Notes: a model not told the origin generated them from the sequence alone. A stretch of DNA of 41,259 nucleotides from DTFZ01 sp050260375 (GCA_050260375.1 JBLNCA010000032.1:1-41259), one strand, 5' to 3'; positions 1 through 9,336 are shown, counted from the first letter of the stretch. Numbers and translations are program-made.

Positions 1-37
1 AATAACCGAAAGGTATTTATTAGTACACTAATTCCTA

Positions 38-118
38 TTTGAACCGCCGTATACCGAACGGTACGTACGGTGGTGTGAGAGGTCGGTAGGTGAAATAATC
101 ACCTACCTCCTACTCGAT
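38..118 (+). mobile_element. 3' end of a group II intron (domains V and VI)
   Basis: A domain V-like hairpin runs from about 42 to 74. Its lower stem is ACCGCCGTA (43-51) against TACGGTGGT (66-74), with one G-U pair. The upper stem is TACC/GGTA with a GAAC loop, and the two-base bulge CG (64-65) sits where domain V normally has one. The catalytic-triad position reads CGC, as in group IIC introns. Domain VI follows as a perfect nine-pair hairpin (85-93 with 99-107), and the sequence ends CTACTCGAT, fitting the AY 3' splice end. The rest of the intron, including any reverse transcriptase, lies off the left edge. The class assignment is an inference; the intron call is fairly firm. Confidence 0.8.
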
Positions 119-468
119 TGCTTGCTTTTATAATATTTCTGATATGAGATTAATCAGTATGCACACCCTGCCGTCTTTGATATTTACTCTCCAAGAATAG
201 GGATCGGGAGCACGAGCGTTAAGAAAACATGAGGTATGTTTTAATGATCGTCCTATGAAATGAGCGCTCAGCCCGAGTTTGAATAATAGCATCACATACC
301 GATAAAATAATAAAAATACAGGCGATACGAATGAATATTATGCCGGTAGTATATGCAATTTGTGCATGTCGAAAAAGACCTTTTTATAGCTATTAAATTT
401 TGTTATGATATGCATAAAAGTGTGCTATTGGAATATTGCAATGAGATAATGAAGCAGGTGAGAAAGTG
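119..468. other. Intergenic leader with no clear gene
   Basis: This AT-rich gap lies between the group II intron end and the solute-binding protein gene. I see no strong sigma-A promoter; a TATGAT at 404-409 could be a -10 box, but the matching -35 is poor. A 54-codon open frame on the minus strand (292 down to 128) has no ribosome binding site and matches no family I know. Confidence 0.5.
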
Positions 469-1980
469 ATGAGGAAAATTATTACCCCGTTGCTGATCGT
501 TCTTTTGACCATAGCAGTTATCATATACATATTTGCCATCAGAGGCGACGAGCCGGTTTCTCCAAAAAGCACATCCGTTAATCTTGTCGGAACAAGCTTA
601 GAAAAACTTGATTTGCCAAAAGATTATGATATACGACAGTTCGAGGGCATGACTCTGCGCTTCATCGTTGAGAACAACCGCCACGCCACAATACTGCTTA
701 ACAAGAGCCAGGAGTTTTTCGAGCTGACCGGAATTAACATTAAAATTGTCGCCGTGGATTTTGACACGCTCGTGCAGAAAATAAACCTCGATTTTATATC
801 CAAGGCGGGACAGTATCAGATAGTTTATGTGGACCCGTATCAGACGCTGAACCGTTTCTATGACAGCATCGAGGTATTAAACACCTATCAGGATAATCCC
901 GACATGCCGCACATAATAGGGCTACCGGAAGACTTTTCGGATTTTCAGATGAAAACCCTGTCTTATTTTGAGGACGAGAACAACATCTATACTATCCCGT
1001 TTGACAGCACGACGATGATAATGTTCTACCGCAAGGACATATTTGAGAAATACGGCGCTCAGTTCAAAAAAGAGAGGGGGTACGACTGGACGCCGGGCCT
1101 GCCGGGTTTTACATGGGAGAGGTATATCGAAATTGCTAAATGGATAGATGAGAACGTGGACGATAGTGAGGTGAAGTACGGCTGCGGCGCGATGGCACAG
1201 GAGCATAATTCGATATTCTGCGAGTTTTCCAACGTGCTGGCGTCATACGGCGGCGACTATTTCACTGACGAGAACGTAGGCACTCTGGGTATAAAAACGT
1301 TTGAGAACATCAACGTAACGGACGATATCTTTGTTAAAGCGCTGGACGTTTACAAGCAGATAATAGATGCGGCGGCTCCCGAAAGCGTCAACTGGAACTG
1401 GACGGACGCCGCGGACGCTTTTCGCGAAGGCCAAACCGCTATGATGCTTAACTGGGACGAGAACTACCCGTATCTCGAAGACCCCGAATACTCAAAGGTA
1501 TACGGCAAGGTGGGCTGCGCCATTTTGCCGCGCGGCAGCGTAAGGAGCGCCAACATATTCGGCGGCTCCGGCATTGGCATAAACAAATATGCGTCGGAGG
1601 AAGAGAAGGAAGCGGCATGGCTTTTCATCGTATGGGCGACGTCTAAGGAGATGCAGCGCGAGATACTGATAAACCCCGAGGGCGGTAATCTGCCGTCGCG
1701 TATGTCCGTCTACAATGAACCGGATATAAAAAAGGAGCTTGAGGACCCATCCAGTACTGGGGAACTCTTAAACAAAGAACTGGTCAGCACCGTGCTTAAA
1801 GCCTGGGAGCCGGAGAACCAGTACTTAAGGCCAAAAGTGTCCAATTTCTATTTCATCGAGCGGGTGCTGAACGAGAACCTGCATAATTTCGTGACGAATA
1901 ATCTTGACAGCCGCGAAGTCAGCCAACGCATCTTTCAGGAGCTTGTGGACATCAGAAGCAAAGGGGTCGGGGGAGCATAA
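469..1980 (+). CDS. Membrane-tethered extracellular solute-binding protein, family 1, probable sensor subunit
   Basis: The 503-residue protein has the fold pattern of family 1 sugar-binding proteins: a mixed alpha/beta body with motifs such as FYRKDIFEKYG and an AAWLFIVWATSKEMQ segment typical of the C-terminal lobe. It begins with a single hydrophobic helix (about residues 6-24) and has no lipobox cysteine, so it is probably anchored by an uncleaved signal anchor. ATG 469 is preferred over GTG 466 because AGGTGAG lies six bases upstream. Its stop overlaps the next start (TAATGA), so it is translationally coupled to the kinase. No family 1 permease follows, only a two-component pair and a ribose-type importer. 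I infer that it presents sugar to the kinase rather than feeding a transporter. Confidence 0.85.
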   Translation: MRKIITPLLIVLLTIAVIIYIFAIRGDEPVSPKSTSVNLVGTSLEKLDLPKDYDIRQFEGMTLRFIVENNRHATILLNKSQEFFELTGINIKIVAVDFDTLVQKINLDFISKAGQYQIVYVDPYQTLNRFYDSIEVLNTYQDNPDMPHIIGLPEDFSDFQMKTLSYFEDENNIYTIPFDSTTMIMFYRKDIFEKYGAQFKKERGYDWTPGLPGFTWERYIEIAKWIDENVDDSEVKYGCGAMAQEHNSIFCEFSNVLASYGGDYFTDENVGTLGIKTFENINVTDDIFVKALDVYKQIIDAAAPESVNWNWTDAADAFREGQTAMMLNWDENYPYLEDPEYSKVYGKVGCAILPRGSVRSANIFGGSGIGINKYASEEEKEAAWLFIVWATSKEMQREILINPEGGNLPSRMSVYNEPDIKKELEDPSSTGELLNKELVSTVLKAWEPENQYLRPKVSNFYFIERVLNENLHNFVTNNLDSREVSQRIFQELVDIRSKGVGGA

Positions 1981-3713
1981 TGAAAAGGCCGAAAATCTAT
2001 CCTTCTCTGCGCTTAAAGCTGGGCATCATCGCGGTGATACTGATATCGATCCCGTTGCTGGCGATTTCGTTTACATACACGAGAACTTTCAAGGATATAA
2101 TATCCAAGAAGTATACCGAAACGGCTACGCAGTCCGTATACGAGGCGGGCGAGCAAATCGATTTCATACTTCAGGACGTGGAGGAATTCTCTACTATAAT
2201 CATTTCAAGCACGGAACTGCTGCAAATGGCGGAGCATCCGGAGAACTACAGCAAGGACCAGTTCAATGCGCTATTGCGAACCTTCATACTGTCCCGCGAC
2301 GATATTGAGGTGATAGACGTTGTGCTGGGCGACGACGTCTATTCAATAGGCGCAAACATTATCGATACAAGGTTCACTATTGACAAAAAGCTGCAGGAGT
2401 CCTCCGGCCAGCCGGTGTGGCTTGAAACGCAAAACTACGTGATTGAGATACTGTCGGGCAAGTTCCACAAGAACTATTTCACGCTGGGTCGCAAGATAAT
2501 CAACTACAACACGCTGGTCGACCTCGGATATCTTATGATCAACATGGAAGAGGTGGTGCTTGAGCAGGCGTACAAGAGCTTGCTGGACAACGATTTTGAG
2601 GATATCTACATTTGCGACGACAACGGTACGATTATCAGCCATACCGATAAAAAGAAAATAGGCAGTACGATAAAGTTCAAGCCGTATGCCGAGAGCATAC
2701 TGAACACTGAAACTCCTAAAGGGTATTTTCAGTTCTTCGAGGACGTCGAGAAGGTAGCCATATATTCGACAATATCCAGCAACAGGTGGAAAATTATCAA
2801 GACGGTGCCCACGAGCTACCTGTACAAGGAAGTTAATATTATACAGAGCGACTTTTTGGTGTTCTCCGCAGTGTACAGCGTTGCGATACTAATATTCATG
2901 ATAATTTTCTCCGTGCGGTATACAAGCCCTATGATGAAAATGATGAACGTCATCAAGAGGGTGGAGCAGGGCGACCTTTCGGCGCGTACGGAGATATCCT
3001 CCAACGACGAGGTGGGCCAATTGGGGCGCAGCCTTAACAACATGATCGCAAAAATGCAGGACCTGATTGACTGCCTCATAAAGGAGGAGCAGGAGAAAAA
3101 GGAATTGGAGCTCGAGGCGCTGCATGCGCAAATTAACCCCCACTTTCTGTACAACACGCTGACAACTATAAAGTGGATGGCTAAGATTCAGGGCAATACC
3201 AGCGTGAGCCGCGCAATAGTAGTGCTGATAAAGCTGCTGCGCGTCAGCACCAATCTTGGCAAAGACACGATTTCGCTGCGCGAAGAGCTGGAGTATGTGG
3301 ACAACTACGTGCTGATACAGAAGCTTAAATACAACGAAGCAATCAACGTAAAGCATAACATCGAAGATAAATGCCTGGAGGTGATGATGCCCAAGCTGAT
3401 ATTGCAGCCTATTGTAGAAAACTCGATTATTTACGGCATTACGGAGGACCACAAGGACATCAACATCGACATATCTGCGTTTATCCGGTCCGGGAATCTG
3501 TTCATTGAAATAACAGACGACGGGCCGGGCATACACCAGGAAACCGTGGAGGAAATACTGCGCACGGCGTCGGACAGGAACAGGTTCAGCAAGGTGGGGC
3601 TCAATAATATCAATCAGCGCTTAAAACTCTACTACGGCGCCGAATACGGCCTCAGCATCGAAACGAAGCTGGGGGTGGGTACCAAGGTTATCGTGAAAAT
3701 TCCGGCGAGTTGA
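1980..3713 (+). CDS. YesM-type sensor histidine kinase
   Basis: A 577-residue membrane kinase. It has a TM helix near residues 15-36, an extracellular sensing region to about 285 (probably dCACHE-like), a second TM near 288-312, and HAMP about 313-366. The His_kinase domain follows with its phospho-acceptor in HAQINPHFLYNTL (near 385), then a HATPase domain with N-box QPIVENSIIYGI, DDGPGI and GLNNINQRL. This is the usual order and length for the YesM/LytS-like class that controls carbohydrate uptake in Bacillota. It overlaps the upstream binding-protein gene by one base and is followed nine bases later by its response regulator. The ligand is unknown; the neighbour suggests that it reads the tethered binding protein. 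Confidence 0.93.
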   Translation: MKRPKIYPSLRLKLGIIAVILISIPLLAISFTYTRTFKDIISKKYTETATQSVYEAGEQIDFILQDVEEFSTIIISSTELLQMAEHPENYSKDQFNALLRTFILSRDDIEVIDVVLGDDVYSIGANIIDTRFTIDKKLQESSGQPVWLETQNYVIEILSGKFHKNYFTLGRKIINYNTLVDLGYLMINMEEVVLEQAYKSLLDNDFEDIYICDDNGTIISHTDKKKIGSTIKFKPYAESILNTETPKGYFQFFEDVEKVAIYSTISSNRWKIIKTVPTSYLYKEVNIIQSDFLVFSAVYSVAILIFMIIFSVRYTSPMMKMMNVIKRVEQGDLSARTEISSNDEVGQLGRSLNNMIAKMQDLIDCLIKEEQEKKELELEALHAQINPHFLYNTLTTIKWMAKIQGNTSVSRAIVVLIKLLRVSTNLGKDTISLREELEYVDNYVLIQKLKYNEAINVKHNIEDKCLEVMMPKLILQPIVENSIIYGITEDHKDINIDISAFIRSGNLFIEITDDGPGIHQETVEEILRTASDRNRFSKVGLNNINQRLKLYYGAEYGLSIETKLGVGTKVIVKIPAS

Positions 3714-3722
3714 AGGTGAAGT

Positions 3723-5315
3723 ATGTACAAGGTATTGATTGTGGACGACGAAGTTCTGTTAAGAGCGGGGCTGAAGACTACGATAAACTGGGAACAGGCG
3801 GGGTTTACGATAGTGGCGGAGGCTGCCAACGGTGAACAAGGCTATGAACAGTACAAAAGGTACGAACCGGACGTGGTAATCACCGATATCCGCATGCCAA
3901 AGAAGGACGGGCTGTGGCTGGTGGAGATGATCCGCAAGGAGGATCCGCATATACCTATACTGCTGCTGACGTGCCTTGACGAGTTCTCGTATGCGCGGAA
4001 CGCGCTTAAAGCAGGCGCGGACGACTATATATTGAAGTCCGAAGTGGAGGACGAAGACCTTATTAACATTCTTAATAAGGTTAAAAAGAAGCTCGACAAG
4101 CAAAACAGCGAAAAAGCGATAAGCCAGTCGGCCAGCATAAGCAAGAACGATATCCGGCGGGTGCTGTTTAATGACCTCGCCAAGGCGAATTTCCAGATAA
4201 GCGACAGTTTGAAAAGCCGCTTTGAGGTGCTCAACATGCCGTATCAAGACTCGCGCTTCATGTTCGTGAGCGTGTCAATATCGTCGGAAGCGGAAAAGGA
4301 TGAAGAAAACGCGCAGCGGGTCAGCAAAGTCGTAATCAACCTGTTCTCCAATCTGCTTGAAGACAGGGAGATAGGATACCTCTATCAGACAGTCAAAAAT
4401 CAGCACCACTTTCTGCTGGCGGCTTCCTCGCTTGGCGAGACGGATATAAAAAGGATGTTTGTTGCGGCCAACCAAGGCGCGCAGCAGTATTTTGACAAGC
4501 ATCTGCGCATCGTGTATACCGGCGTTTTGGACGACGCCGCAGAGCTGGGCAGCCTGTATAACGATTTTATTGGCAAGGCGGAAGTATTGTTTTACATCGA
4601 CGAACCTGCGTTTTATATGAAAAACGTAAGCGAAATACGTTTTGAAGAGCTTAACGCGTTTGAACTGAAAAAGAAGTACAGCCAGATGCTTATGATCGAT
4701 ACGATAATGCATGAGAACAGATCGGGGGCAACGGAGTTTGTCGGCGAGCTGTATAAATACTTTAAGAATAAGCTGGCCCCTCCTAACAGCGTTAGGCTGT
4801 TTTTGACAGAGCTTATCAACCACCTTTTCGACCAGTATGCCCAGCTGATAGAAGACACGCAGAATATGGATTACGAGCAGTATCATTTTAAAATCATAAA
4901 TGCGGCTTCATTATCGGAAGCGTGCGGCATTATGGAGAACCTGCTGCTTAACTTTATCGAACAGATGGAACGGTATGTACACAACAATGCAAAGCTGCTT
5001 ACCAGCCAGGCCTTAAGCTTTATACAGCAGAATTACGACAGGAAGATATCGCTTAAGGACGTCGCGGAAAACTTAAATCTGTCCAAACATTATCTTTGCA
5101 GCATATTCAAAAAGGAGACTGGAGACAACGTATCCCATTATATCAACAAGCTGCGCATCGAGAAGGCAAAGATGCTGCTGCACAAGCCGGATATTAAGTG
5201 CAAGGAGATTTACGACGAAGTGGGATATTCAAATCAGCAGTATTTCAGCAAAGTGTTCAAGAAATTTACCGGCATGACGGTTCTGGAATACAGGGACAGG
5301 ATAAATACCAAATGA
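3723..5315 (+). CDS. YesN-type response regulator with AraC DNA-binding domain
   Basis: This 530-residue regulator starts with a receiver domain (residues 1-120): acidic pocket VDDE, phospho-acceptor Asp in VVITDIRMPKKDG, and Lys in YILKSE. A long middle region of about 290 residues follows, as is usual in YesN proteins. It ends in an AraC/XylS domain (about 430-528) with two helix-turn-helix units, ISLKDVAENLNLSKHYLCSIF and the YSNQQYFSKVFKKFTGMTVLEYR signature. It is the cognate partner of the upstream kinase, and its gene ends just before a strong terminator. It probably activates the importer operon starting at 5641, where direct repeats are present. That target is inferred. Confidence 0.93.
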   Translation: MYKVLIVDDEVLLRAGLKTTINWEQAGFTIVAEAANGEQGYEQYKRYEPDVVITDIRMPKKDGLWLVEMIRKEDPHIPILLLTCLDEFSYARNALKAGADDYILKSEVEDEDLINILNKVKKKLDKQNSEKAISQSASISKNDIRRVLFNDLAKANFQISDSLKSRFEVLNMPYQDSRFMFVSVSISSEAEKDEENAQRVSKVVINLFSNLLEDREIGYLYQTVKNQHHFLLAASSLGETDIKRMFVAANQGAQQYFDKHLRIVYTGVLDDAAELGSLYNDFIGKAEVLFYIDEPAFYMKNVSEIRFEELNAFELKKKYSQMLMIDTIMHENRSGATEFVGELYKYFKNKLAPPNSVRLFLTELINHLFDQYAQLIEDTQNMDYEQYHFKIINAASLSEACGIMENLLLNFIEQMERYVHNNAKLLTSQALSFIQQNYDRKISLKDVAENLNLSKHYLCSIFKKETGDNVSHYINKLRIEKAKMLLHKPDIKCKEIYDEVGYSNQQYFSKVFKKFTGMTVLEYRDRINTK

Positions 5316-5350
5316 TTTGAAAACATTAGAAAATAATGTAGCCCGCATAA

Positions 5351-5378
5351 AACCTCCGACAACGAACGGAGGTTTTTT
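5351..5378 (+). terminator. Rho-independent terminator after the sensor operon
   Basis: AACCTCCG (5351-5358) pairs exactly with CGGAGGTT (5367-5374) and runs into a T tract. It separates the binding protein/kinase/regulator operon from the importer genes. Confidence 0.9.
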
Positions 5379-5410
5379 ATACCCCATAAAGCAAATGCTT
5401 TATGGGGTAT
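5379..5410. repeat. Perfect 15-bp inverted repeat next to the terminator
   Basis: ATACCCCATAAAGCA (5379-5393) is followed almost directly by its exact reverse complement (5396-5410), with only two bases between the arms. It abuts the preceding terminator. It could be a second hairpin of the terminator or a protein-binding palindrome. Confidence 0.7.
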
Positions 5411-5461
5411 AAGTAAAAAAGTATAAACCGAAAGCAATATTGTTTAAAAAGAACTCGCGGC

Positions 5462-5489
5462 AAAGCAAAATTACTTATTAAAGCAAAAT
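5462..5489. promoter_or_regulatory. Direct repeats AAAGCAAAAT upstream of the importer operon
   Basis: AAAGCAAAAT occurs at 5462-5471 and again at 5480-5489, an 18-base period. AraC-domain regulators commonly bind tandem direct repeats, and the YesN-type gene ends 147 bases upstream. A role as its binding site is a guess. The rest of the 5411-5640 gap is AT-rich with no clear promoter. Confidence 0.35.
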
Positions 5490-5640
5490 AGTATAAAAAC
5501 CAGATAATCTGAGCCATTATGTTATTCAGCCCGCTAATATACAATTCGGTTTACAGACAGCTTATCAAACATGCCTCTTAAAATGCAACACGATATACAA
5601 AAGTCAGCTAAAAAGAACCGTTTATATGTAAGGAGAAGAG

Positions 5641-7143
5641 ATGGGTTACACAGCTTCGGATGTAAAACTCAGAGTTGTCGATATAGAAAAATCGTTCCCG
5701 GGCGTTAAAGCGCTTAATAAAGTCAACTTTACGGTCAAAAGAGGAACGGTGCACGTGATATGCGGCGAAAACGGAGCCGGCAAATCGACGCTGATGAAGA
5801 TTATCAACGGCATTTACAAGCCGGACGCCGGCAAGATATTGATCGACGAAAAGGAAGTGGAAATAAAAAACCCGATACAGGCGCGGCAGTTCGGCATATC
5901 AATGATATTTCAGGAATTAAACTACATACCTGAACAGACTATTGCAGAGAGCCTGTGCGTAGGCAACTGGCCGGTCGGCAAGTTGGGCAAGGTTAACTGG
6001 CGCGAAATAAGAAAACGCACTGTTGAACTGCTAAAGGAAGAAGGGCTGTCCTACGACCCCGACACCAAGCTTAAGGACTTGACCGTCTCCGATGTGCAGA
6101 TACTCGAGATAATAAAGGCGATCTCGTATAGTTCGGAAATCATTATCATGGACGAACCTACTTCCGCTATCACGCTCAAGGAAGTGGACGCGCTGTTCAA
6201 AAAGATAAACGAGCTAAAAAGCCGGGGCGTGGCGATAATCTATATCTCGCACAGGATGGAGGAGATATTCCGCATCGCCGATGAAATCACCGTGTTCCGT
6301 GACGGCACAGTGGTGGATTCGCGGCCTGTCAAGGATTACGACATGAAGACCGTAATAGCGCAGATGGTGGGCCGCAAGCTGGACGACAACTTCCCTAAGG
6401 AGAAGGTGGAAATAGGCAAAGTCGTGCTGGATGTTAAAGGCCTCACAGGGGAAGCGTTTCAGGACATAAGCTTTAACGTACGCGAAGGCGAGATAGTGGG
6501 CTTTGCCGGGCTGATGGGCGCGGGCCGGACGGAAGTAATGCGCAGCCTGTTCGGGCTTGACCCGTATTACTCGGGCGAGATTACGATAAAAGGCAGGAAA
6601 GTGAAAATCAAAAAAGTGAAGAACAGCATCGAACAGAACATGGTGATGCTTTCAGAGGACAGAAGGCGCTATGGCATAGTGCCTATTCGCAGCGTGCGCG
6701 AGAACGTATCGCTGTCGAGCTTAAAGCAGTTCATATACGGCGGCCGGCTGCATGTGAAGAAGGAAAACAAAACGATACTCGATTACTGCGGCCGCATGAA
6801 TGTGAAAACGCCGTCGCTTGACACCACGGTGGACGCCCTCAGCGGCGGAAACCAGCAGAAGGTGGTTCTGGCGAAATGGATGCTTACTAACCCCGACATA
6901 CTGATAATGGACGAGGCCACGCGCGGCATAGACGTAGGGGCCAAGTATGAAATATACAAGCTGATGATAGATCTGGTTAAGCAGAGAAAGGCCATAGTCA
7001 TGGTTTCCTCCGAACTTCCCGAGCTTATAGGCATGTGCGACCGCATTTACGTGATGTCACGCGGGCGCATAATGGGCGAACTCTCGTCGCGCGACGAGTT
7101 CACGCAGGAGCGCATCATGACGCTGGCAACAGCTCAAAAATAA
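5641..7143 (+). CDS. Ribose/galactose-type sugar ABC importer, double ATPase subunit
   Basis: This 500-residue protein carries two fused ABC domains, as in RbsA, MglA and XylG. The first has Walker A GENGAGKST, a degenerate signature (LTVSDVQ) and Walker B IIIMDEPTSA. The second has a degenerate Walker A (GLMGAGRTE), a good signature LSGGNQQK and Walker B ILIMDEATRGIDVG. This asymmetry is normal for the family. It powers import by the permease encoded 19 bases downstream and the lipoprotein after that. The ribosome binding site AAGGAGAAG precedes ATG 5641. Substrate is not readable from the ATPase; the neighbouring polyol dehydrogenase suggests a sugar or polyol. Confidence 0.95.
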   Translation: MGYTASDVKLRVVDIEKSFPGVKALNKVNFTVKRGTVHVICGENGAGKSTLMKIINGIYKPDAGKILIDEKEVEIKNPIQARQFGISMIFQELNYIPEQTIAESLCVGNWPVGKLGKVNWREIRKRTVELLKEEGLSYDPDTKLKDLTVSDVQILEIIKAISYSSEIIIMDEPTSAITLKEVDALFKKINELKSRGVAIIYISHRMEEIFRIADEITVFRDGTVVDSRPVKDYDMKTVIAQMVGRKLDDNFPKEKVEIGKVVLDVKGLTGEAFQDISFNVREGEIVGFAGLMGAGRTEVMRSLFGLDPYYSGEITIKGRKVKIKKVKNSIEQNMVMLSEDRRRYGIVPIRSVRENVSLSSLKQFIYGGRLHVKKENKTILDYCGRMNVKTPSLDTTVDALSGGNQQKVVLAKWMLTNPDILIMDEATRGIDVGAKYEIYKLMIDLVKQRKAIVMVSSELPELIGMCDRIYVMSRGRIMGELSSRDEFTQERIMTLATAQK

Positions 7144-7162
7144 TAATTTGGAGTGAGATTCA

Positions 7163-8134
7163 ATGAATGTAAAGGACATTTGGGGCAAGGTCAAATCAAA
7201 ATACAGCATTTACATAGTGCTGGTAGTCATGTTTTTCATCTGTTGGTTAGCGAATAAAAACTTTGTTTCGTTTGAGAACCTGACCAATATATCAAGGCAG
7301 ATCTCGGTGGGCACGATATTGGCGTTTGGCGAGACAATACTTATTATCTCAGGCATGCTCGACTTGTCGTCGGCATCCGTGCTTGCTTTCTCCGGCGTGC
7401 TGTCGGTATCGGTGTATCTTATGACGCGCTCGCTGCTGGTGGCTTTTTTCGTGGGTATCGCGGTTTCGGTGGTGTGCAACATTATAACGGCGATAATCGT
7501 GACGCGGTATAACGTGCCCACATTCATAGCGACGCTGTCCATGATGGCTATGGCGAGAGGCGCGGCGCTGCTTTACACAAACGGCCAGAACATATACCAG
7601 ATAGGCGACTATACGGTGTTCGGCCAAGGGTACATACTCGGCATACCGACTCCGGTCATATTCCTTGCCGTTATACTGGTGATCACGTGGTATCTGCTCC
7701 GGCATACGCGTTTCGGGCGCTCCATTTACGCTATAGGCGGCAATGAGGAGGCGGCTATAGCCTCGGGCATAAACGTAAAGGCCAACAAGATAATTGCGTA
7801 TATCATCAACGGCGTGTATGTGGGCGTGGCGGGCGTGCTGTTCATGTCCAGAAACAATGTGGGGTTGCCCAACGGAGCTATAGGATATGAGTTCACGGCG
7901 CTTACGGCCGCGGTGATAGGCGGCACCAGCATGTCGGGCGGCATAGGCTCGGCGGCGGGTACGGTGGCCGGCGCATTCATAGTAGGTTTCCTCGACAACA
8001 TAATGGTGCTCTCCGGCGTGAACTCATATCTGCAGGAGATCGTACGCGGCGGCATAATAACGCTCGCGGTAGCCTACGACATATACGCAAAGAACAGAAG
8101 AACCAAGAGAAAACTGGGCTCTATCAAAGCCTGA
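7163..8134 (+). CDS. Ribose-type sugar ABC importer permease
   Basis: A 323-residue, highly hydrophobic protein of the RbsC/BPD_transp_2 family, of usual length with about eight to ten membrane helices. Family landmarks are GETILIISGMLDLSS in the N-terminal half, YAIGGNEEAAIASGINV in the cytoplasmic coupling loop, and TALTAAVIGGTSMSGGIGSAAGTVAGA near the C-terminus. A GGAGTGAG ribosome binding site precedes ATG 7163. It forms the membrane channel for the importer with the double ATPase just upstream and the binding lipoprotein just downstream. Confidence 0.95.
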   Translation: MNVKDIWGKVKSKYSIYIVLVVMFFICWLANKNFVSFENLTNISRQISVGTILAFGETILIISGMLDLSSASVLAFSGVLSVSVYLMTRSLLVAFFVGIAVSVVCNIITAIIVTRYNVPTFIATLSMMAMARGAALLYTNGQNIYQIGDYTVFGQGYILGIPTPVIFLAVILVITWYLLRHTRFGRSIYAIGGNEEAAIASGINVKANKIIAYIINGVYVGVAGVLFMSRNNVGLPNGAIGYEFTALTAAVIGGTSMSGGIGSAAGTVAGAFIVGFLDNIMVLSGVNSYLQEIVRGGIITLAVAYDIYAKNRRTKRKLGSIKA

Positions 8135-8197
8135 CAATAGATTTGAGCGTGCGCGTTGCAAAACGCGCGCCGCTCCAAAATAAAAAGGAGGATGAAT

Positions 8198-9223
8198 ATG
8201 AAGAAGATCTTATCACTGGTTTTAGCGGTTGCGCTGCTGGCGATAGCATTTGTTGGTTGTGCCGCTCCCCAGGAACAAGCGGCTGCAACTAATGAAAAAC
8301 CCGGCGCCGCAACACAGGAGAGCACTGCGCCGGAAAAAGGGCAGCAGACATTCAGAGTCGCATACATAGCCCGCGCTCAGGCTGACTCGTTCGCGGCATG
8401 GCTCGCCAACTCGATAGTGGAAGAAGCCGAGAAATATGACAACATCACGATAGACGTGTTCGACGGGCAAGCTTCTGACGACAAGGAGAACTCGCTGATC
8501 GAGAACGCAATCACCAACAAATACGACGCGATAGTGATTCAGCCGAACAACGGCGAAGCTCAGAGGCCGTATGCCGAGAAGGCTGTTGCGGCGGGAATAG
8601 TCACCATAACAACCAACGCGAGAATCGCGGGTGTAAAAGGCGCTTCTTCTGTTGACGCGGACCCGTACGCACAGGCTGCCGTGAACGCAGTACTGGCTCT
8701 CGAGCAGATTCCCGAGAACGCCAAAGTGGTTGTGCTTAACGGACCTCCGGGGAACTTCCACGCTGACGAGAGAAGGAAGAGCTGGCAGGCTGAATTCTTC
8801 GACAAGCGTCCCGACGTGACTATCGTTGGCGAAGAAATTGCTAACTGGAACAAAGACGAAGCCATGAACGCGATGGAAACATGGGTTCAGGCGAACGACA
8901 GGATAGACGCGATCATATCGATGAACGACAACATGGCTGCCGGCGCGCTGGAAGCCATAAAGGACAAGGAAGCCTTTGCAAACATACTGGCTTACGGCGT
9001 TGACGGTACGGCTGAGGCCTGCCTGCTGATAAAAGAGGGCAAAATGACCGCCACCAGCCTGCAGAGCGCGTACGACCTTGCCGAAAAGATACTCTCAACG
9101 CTTGACAAGCTGCTGACGGGCCAGGAGACGCAGATCGATACGGATATCGACTGCCCGCTGATAACGAAGGACAACGTGGACCAGTATATTGAAATGCACA
9201 AGAGGGCCGGCGCTATCAAATAA
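8198..9223 (+). CDS. Sugar-binding lipoprotein of the ribose-type importer
   Basis: A 341-residue periplasmic-binding-protein-like domain of the RbsB family (Peripla_BP_4). The signal peptide MKKILSLVLAVALLAIAFVGC ends in a lipobox with Cys21 as the lipidation site, followed by a low-complexity Ala/Gln/Thr linker to about residue 50. Family motifs are YDAIVIQPNNGEAQ, the hinge segments around VVVLNGPPGN, and DAIISMNDNMAAGALEAI. ATG 8198 is chosen over upstream in-frame starts (8156, 8192) because AAGGAGG (8185-8191) lies six bases before it and it gives a clean signal peptide. It supplies substrate to the permease and ATPase encoded upstream. Confidence 0.95.
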   Translation: MKKILSLVLAVALLAIAFVGCAAPQEQAAATNEKPGAATQESTAPEKGQQTFRVAYIARAQADSFAAWLANSIVEEAEKYDNITIDVFDGQASDDKENSLIENAITNKYDAIVIQPNNGEAQRPYAEKAVAAGIVTITTNARIAGVKGASSVDADPYAQAAVNAVLALEQIPENAKVVVLNGPPGNFHADERRKSWQAEFFDKRPDVTIVGEEIANWNKDEAMNAMETWVQANDRIDAIISMNDNMAAGALEAIKDKEAFANILAYGVDGTAEACLLIKEGKMTATSLQSAYDLAEKILSTLDKLLTGQETQIDTDIDCPLITKDNVDQYIEMHKRAGAIK

Positions 9224-9248
9224 GGCCGCAAAGTAGGGATACATGCTT

Positions 9249-9294
9249 AATGTACGCCGCGTGCTGCGGCGTACATTGGCATTAATTGTTTTTT
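9249..9294 (+). terminator. Hairpin between importer and dehydrogenase, possible attenuator
   Basis: AATGTACGCCGC (9249-9260) pairs perfectly with GCGGCGTACATT (9266-9277). The T tract begins twelve bases later (9289-9294), so it may act as an mRNA-stabilising or leaky terminator that lowers expression of the dehydrogenase relative to the abundant binding protein. Confidence 0.6.
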
Positions 9295-9336
9295 GGGTCA
9301 CAGTAAAAATCAGAGGTAAGACGCGGAGGATTAAAC

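Noticed and set aside
128..292. Minus-strand open frame of 54 codons between the intron end and the binding-protein gene
   Set aside because: No ribosome binding site, no recognisable family, AT-rich; probably chance, though a lost gene tail cannot be excluded.
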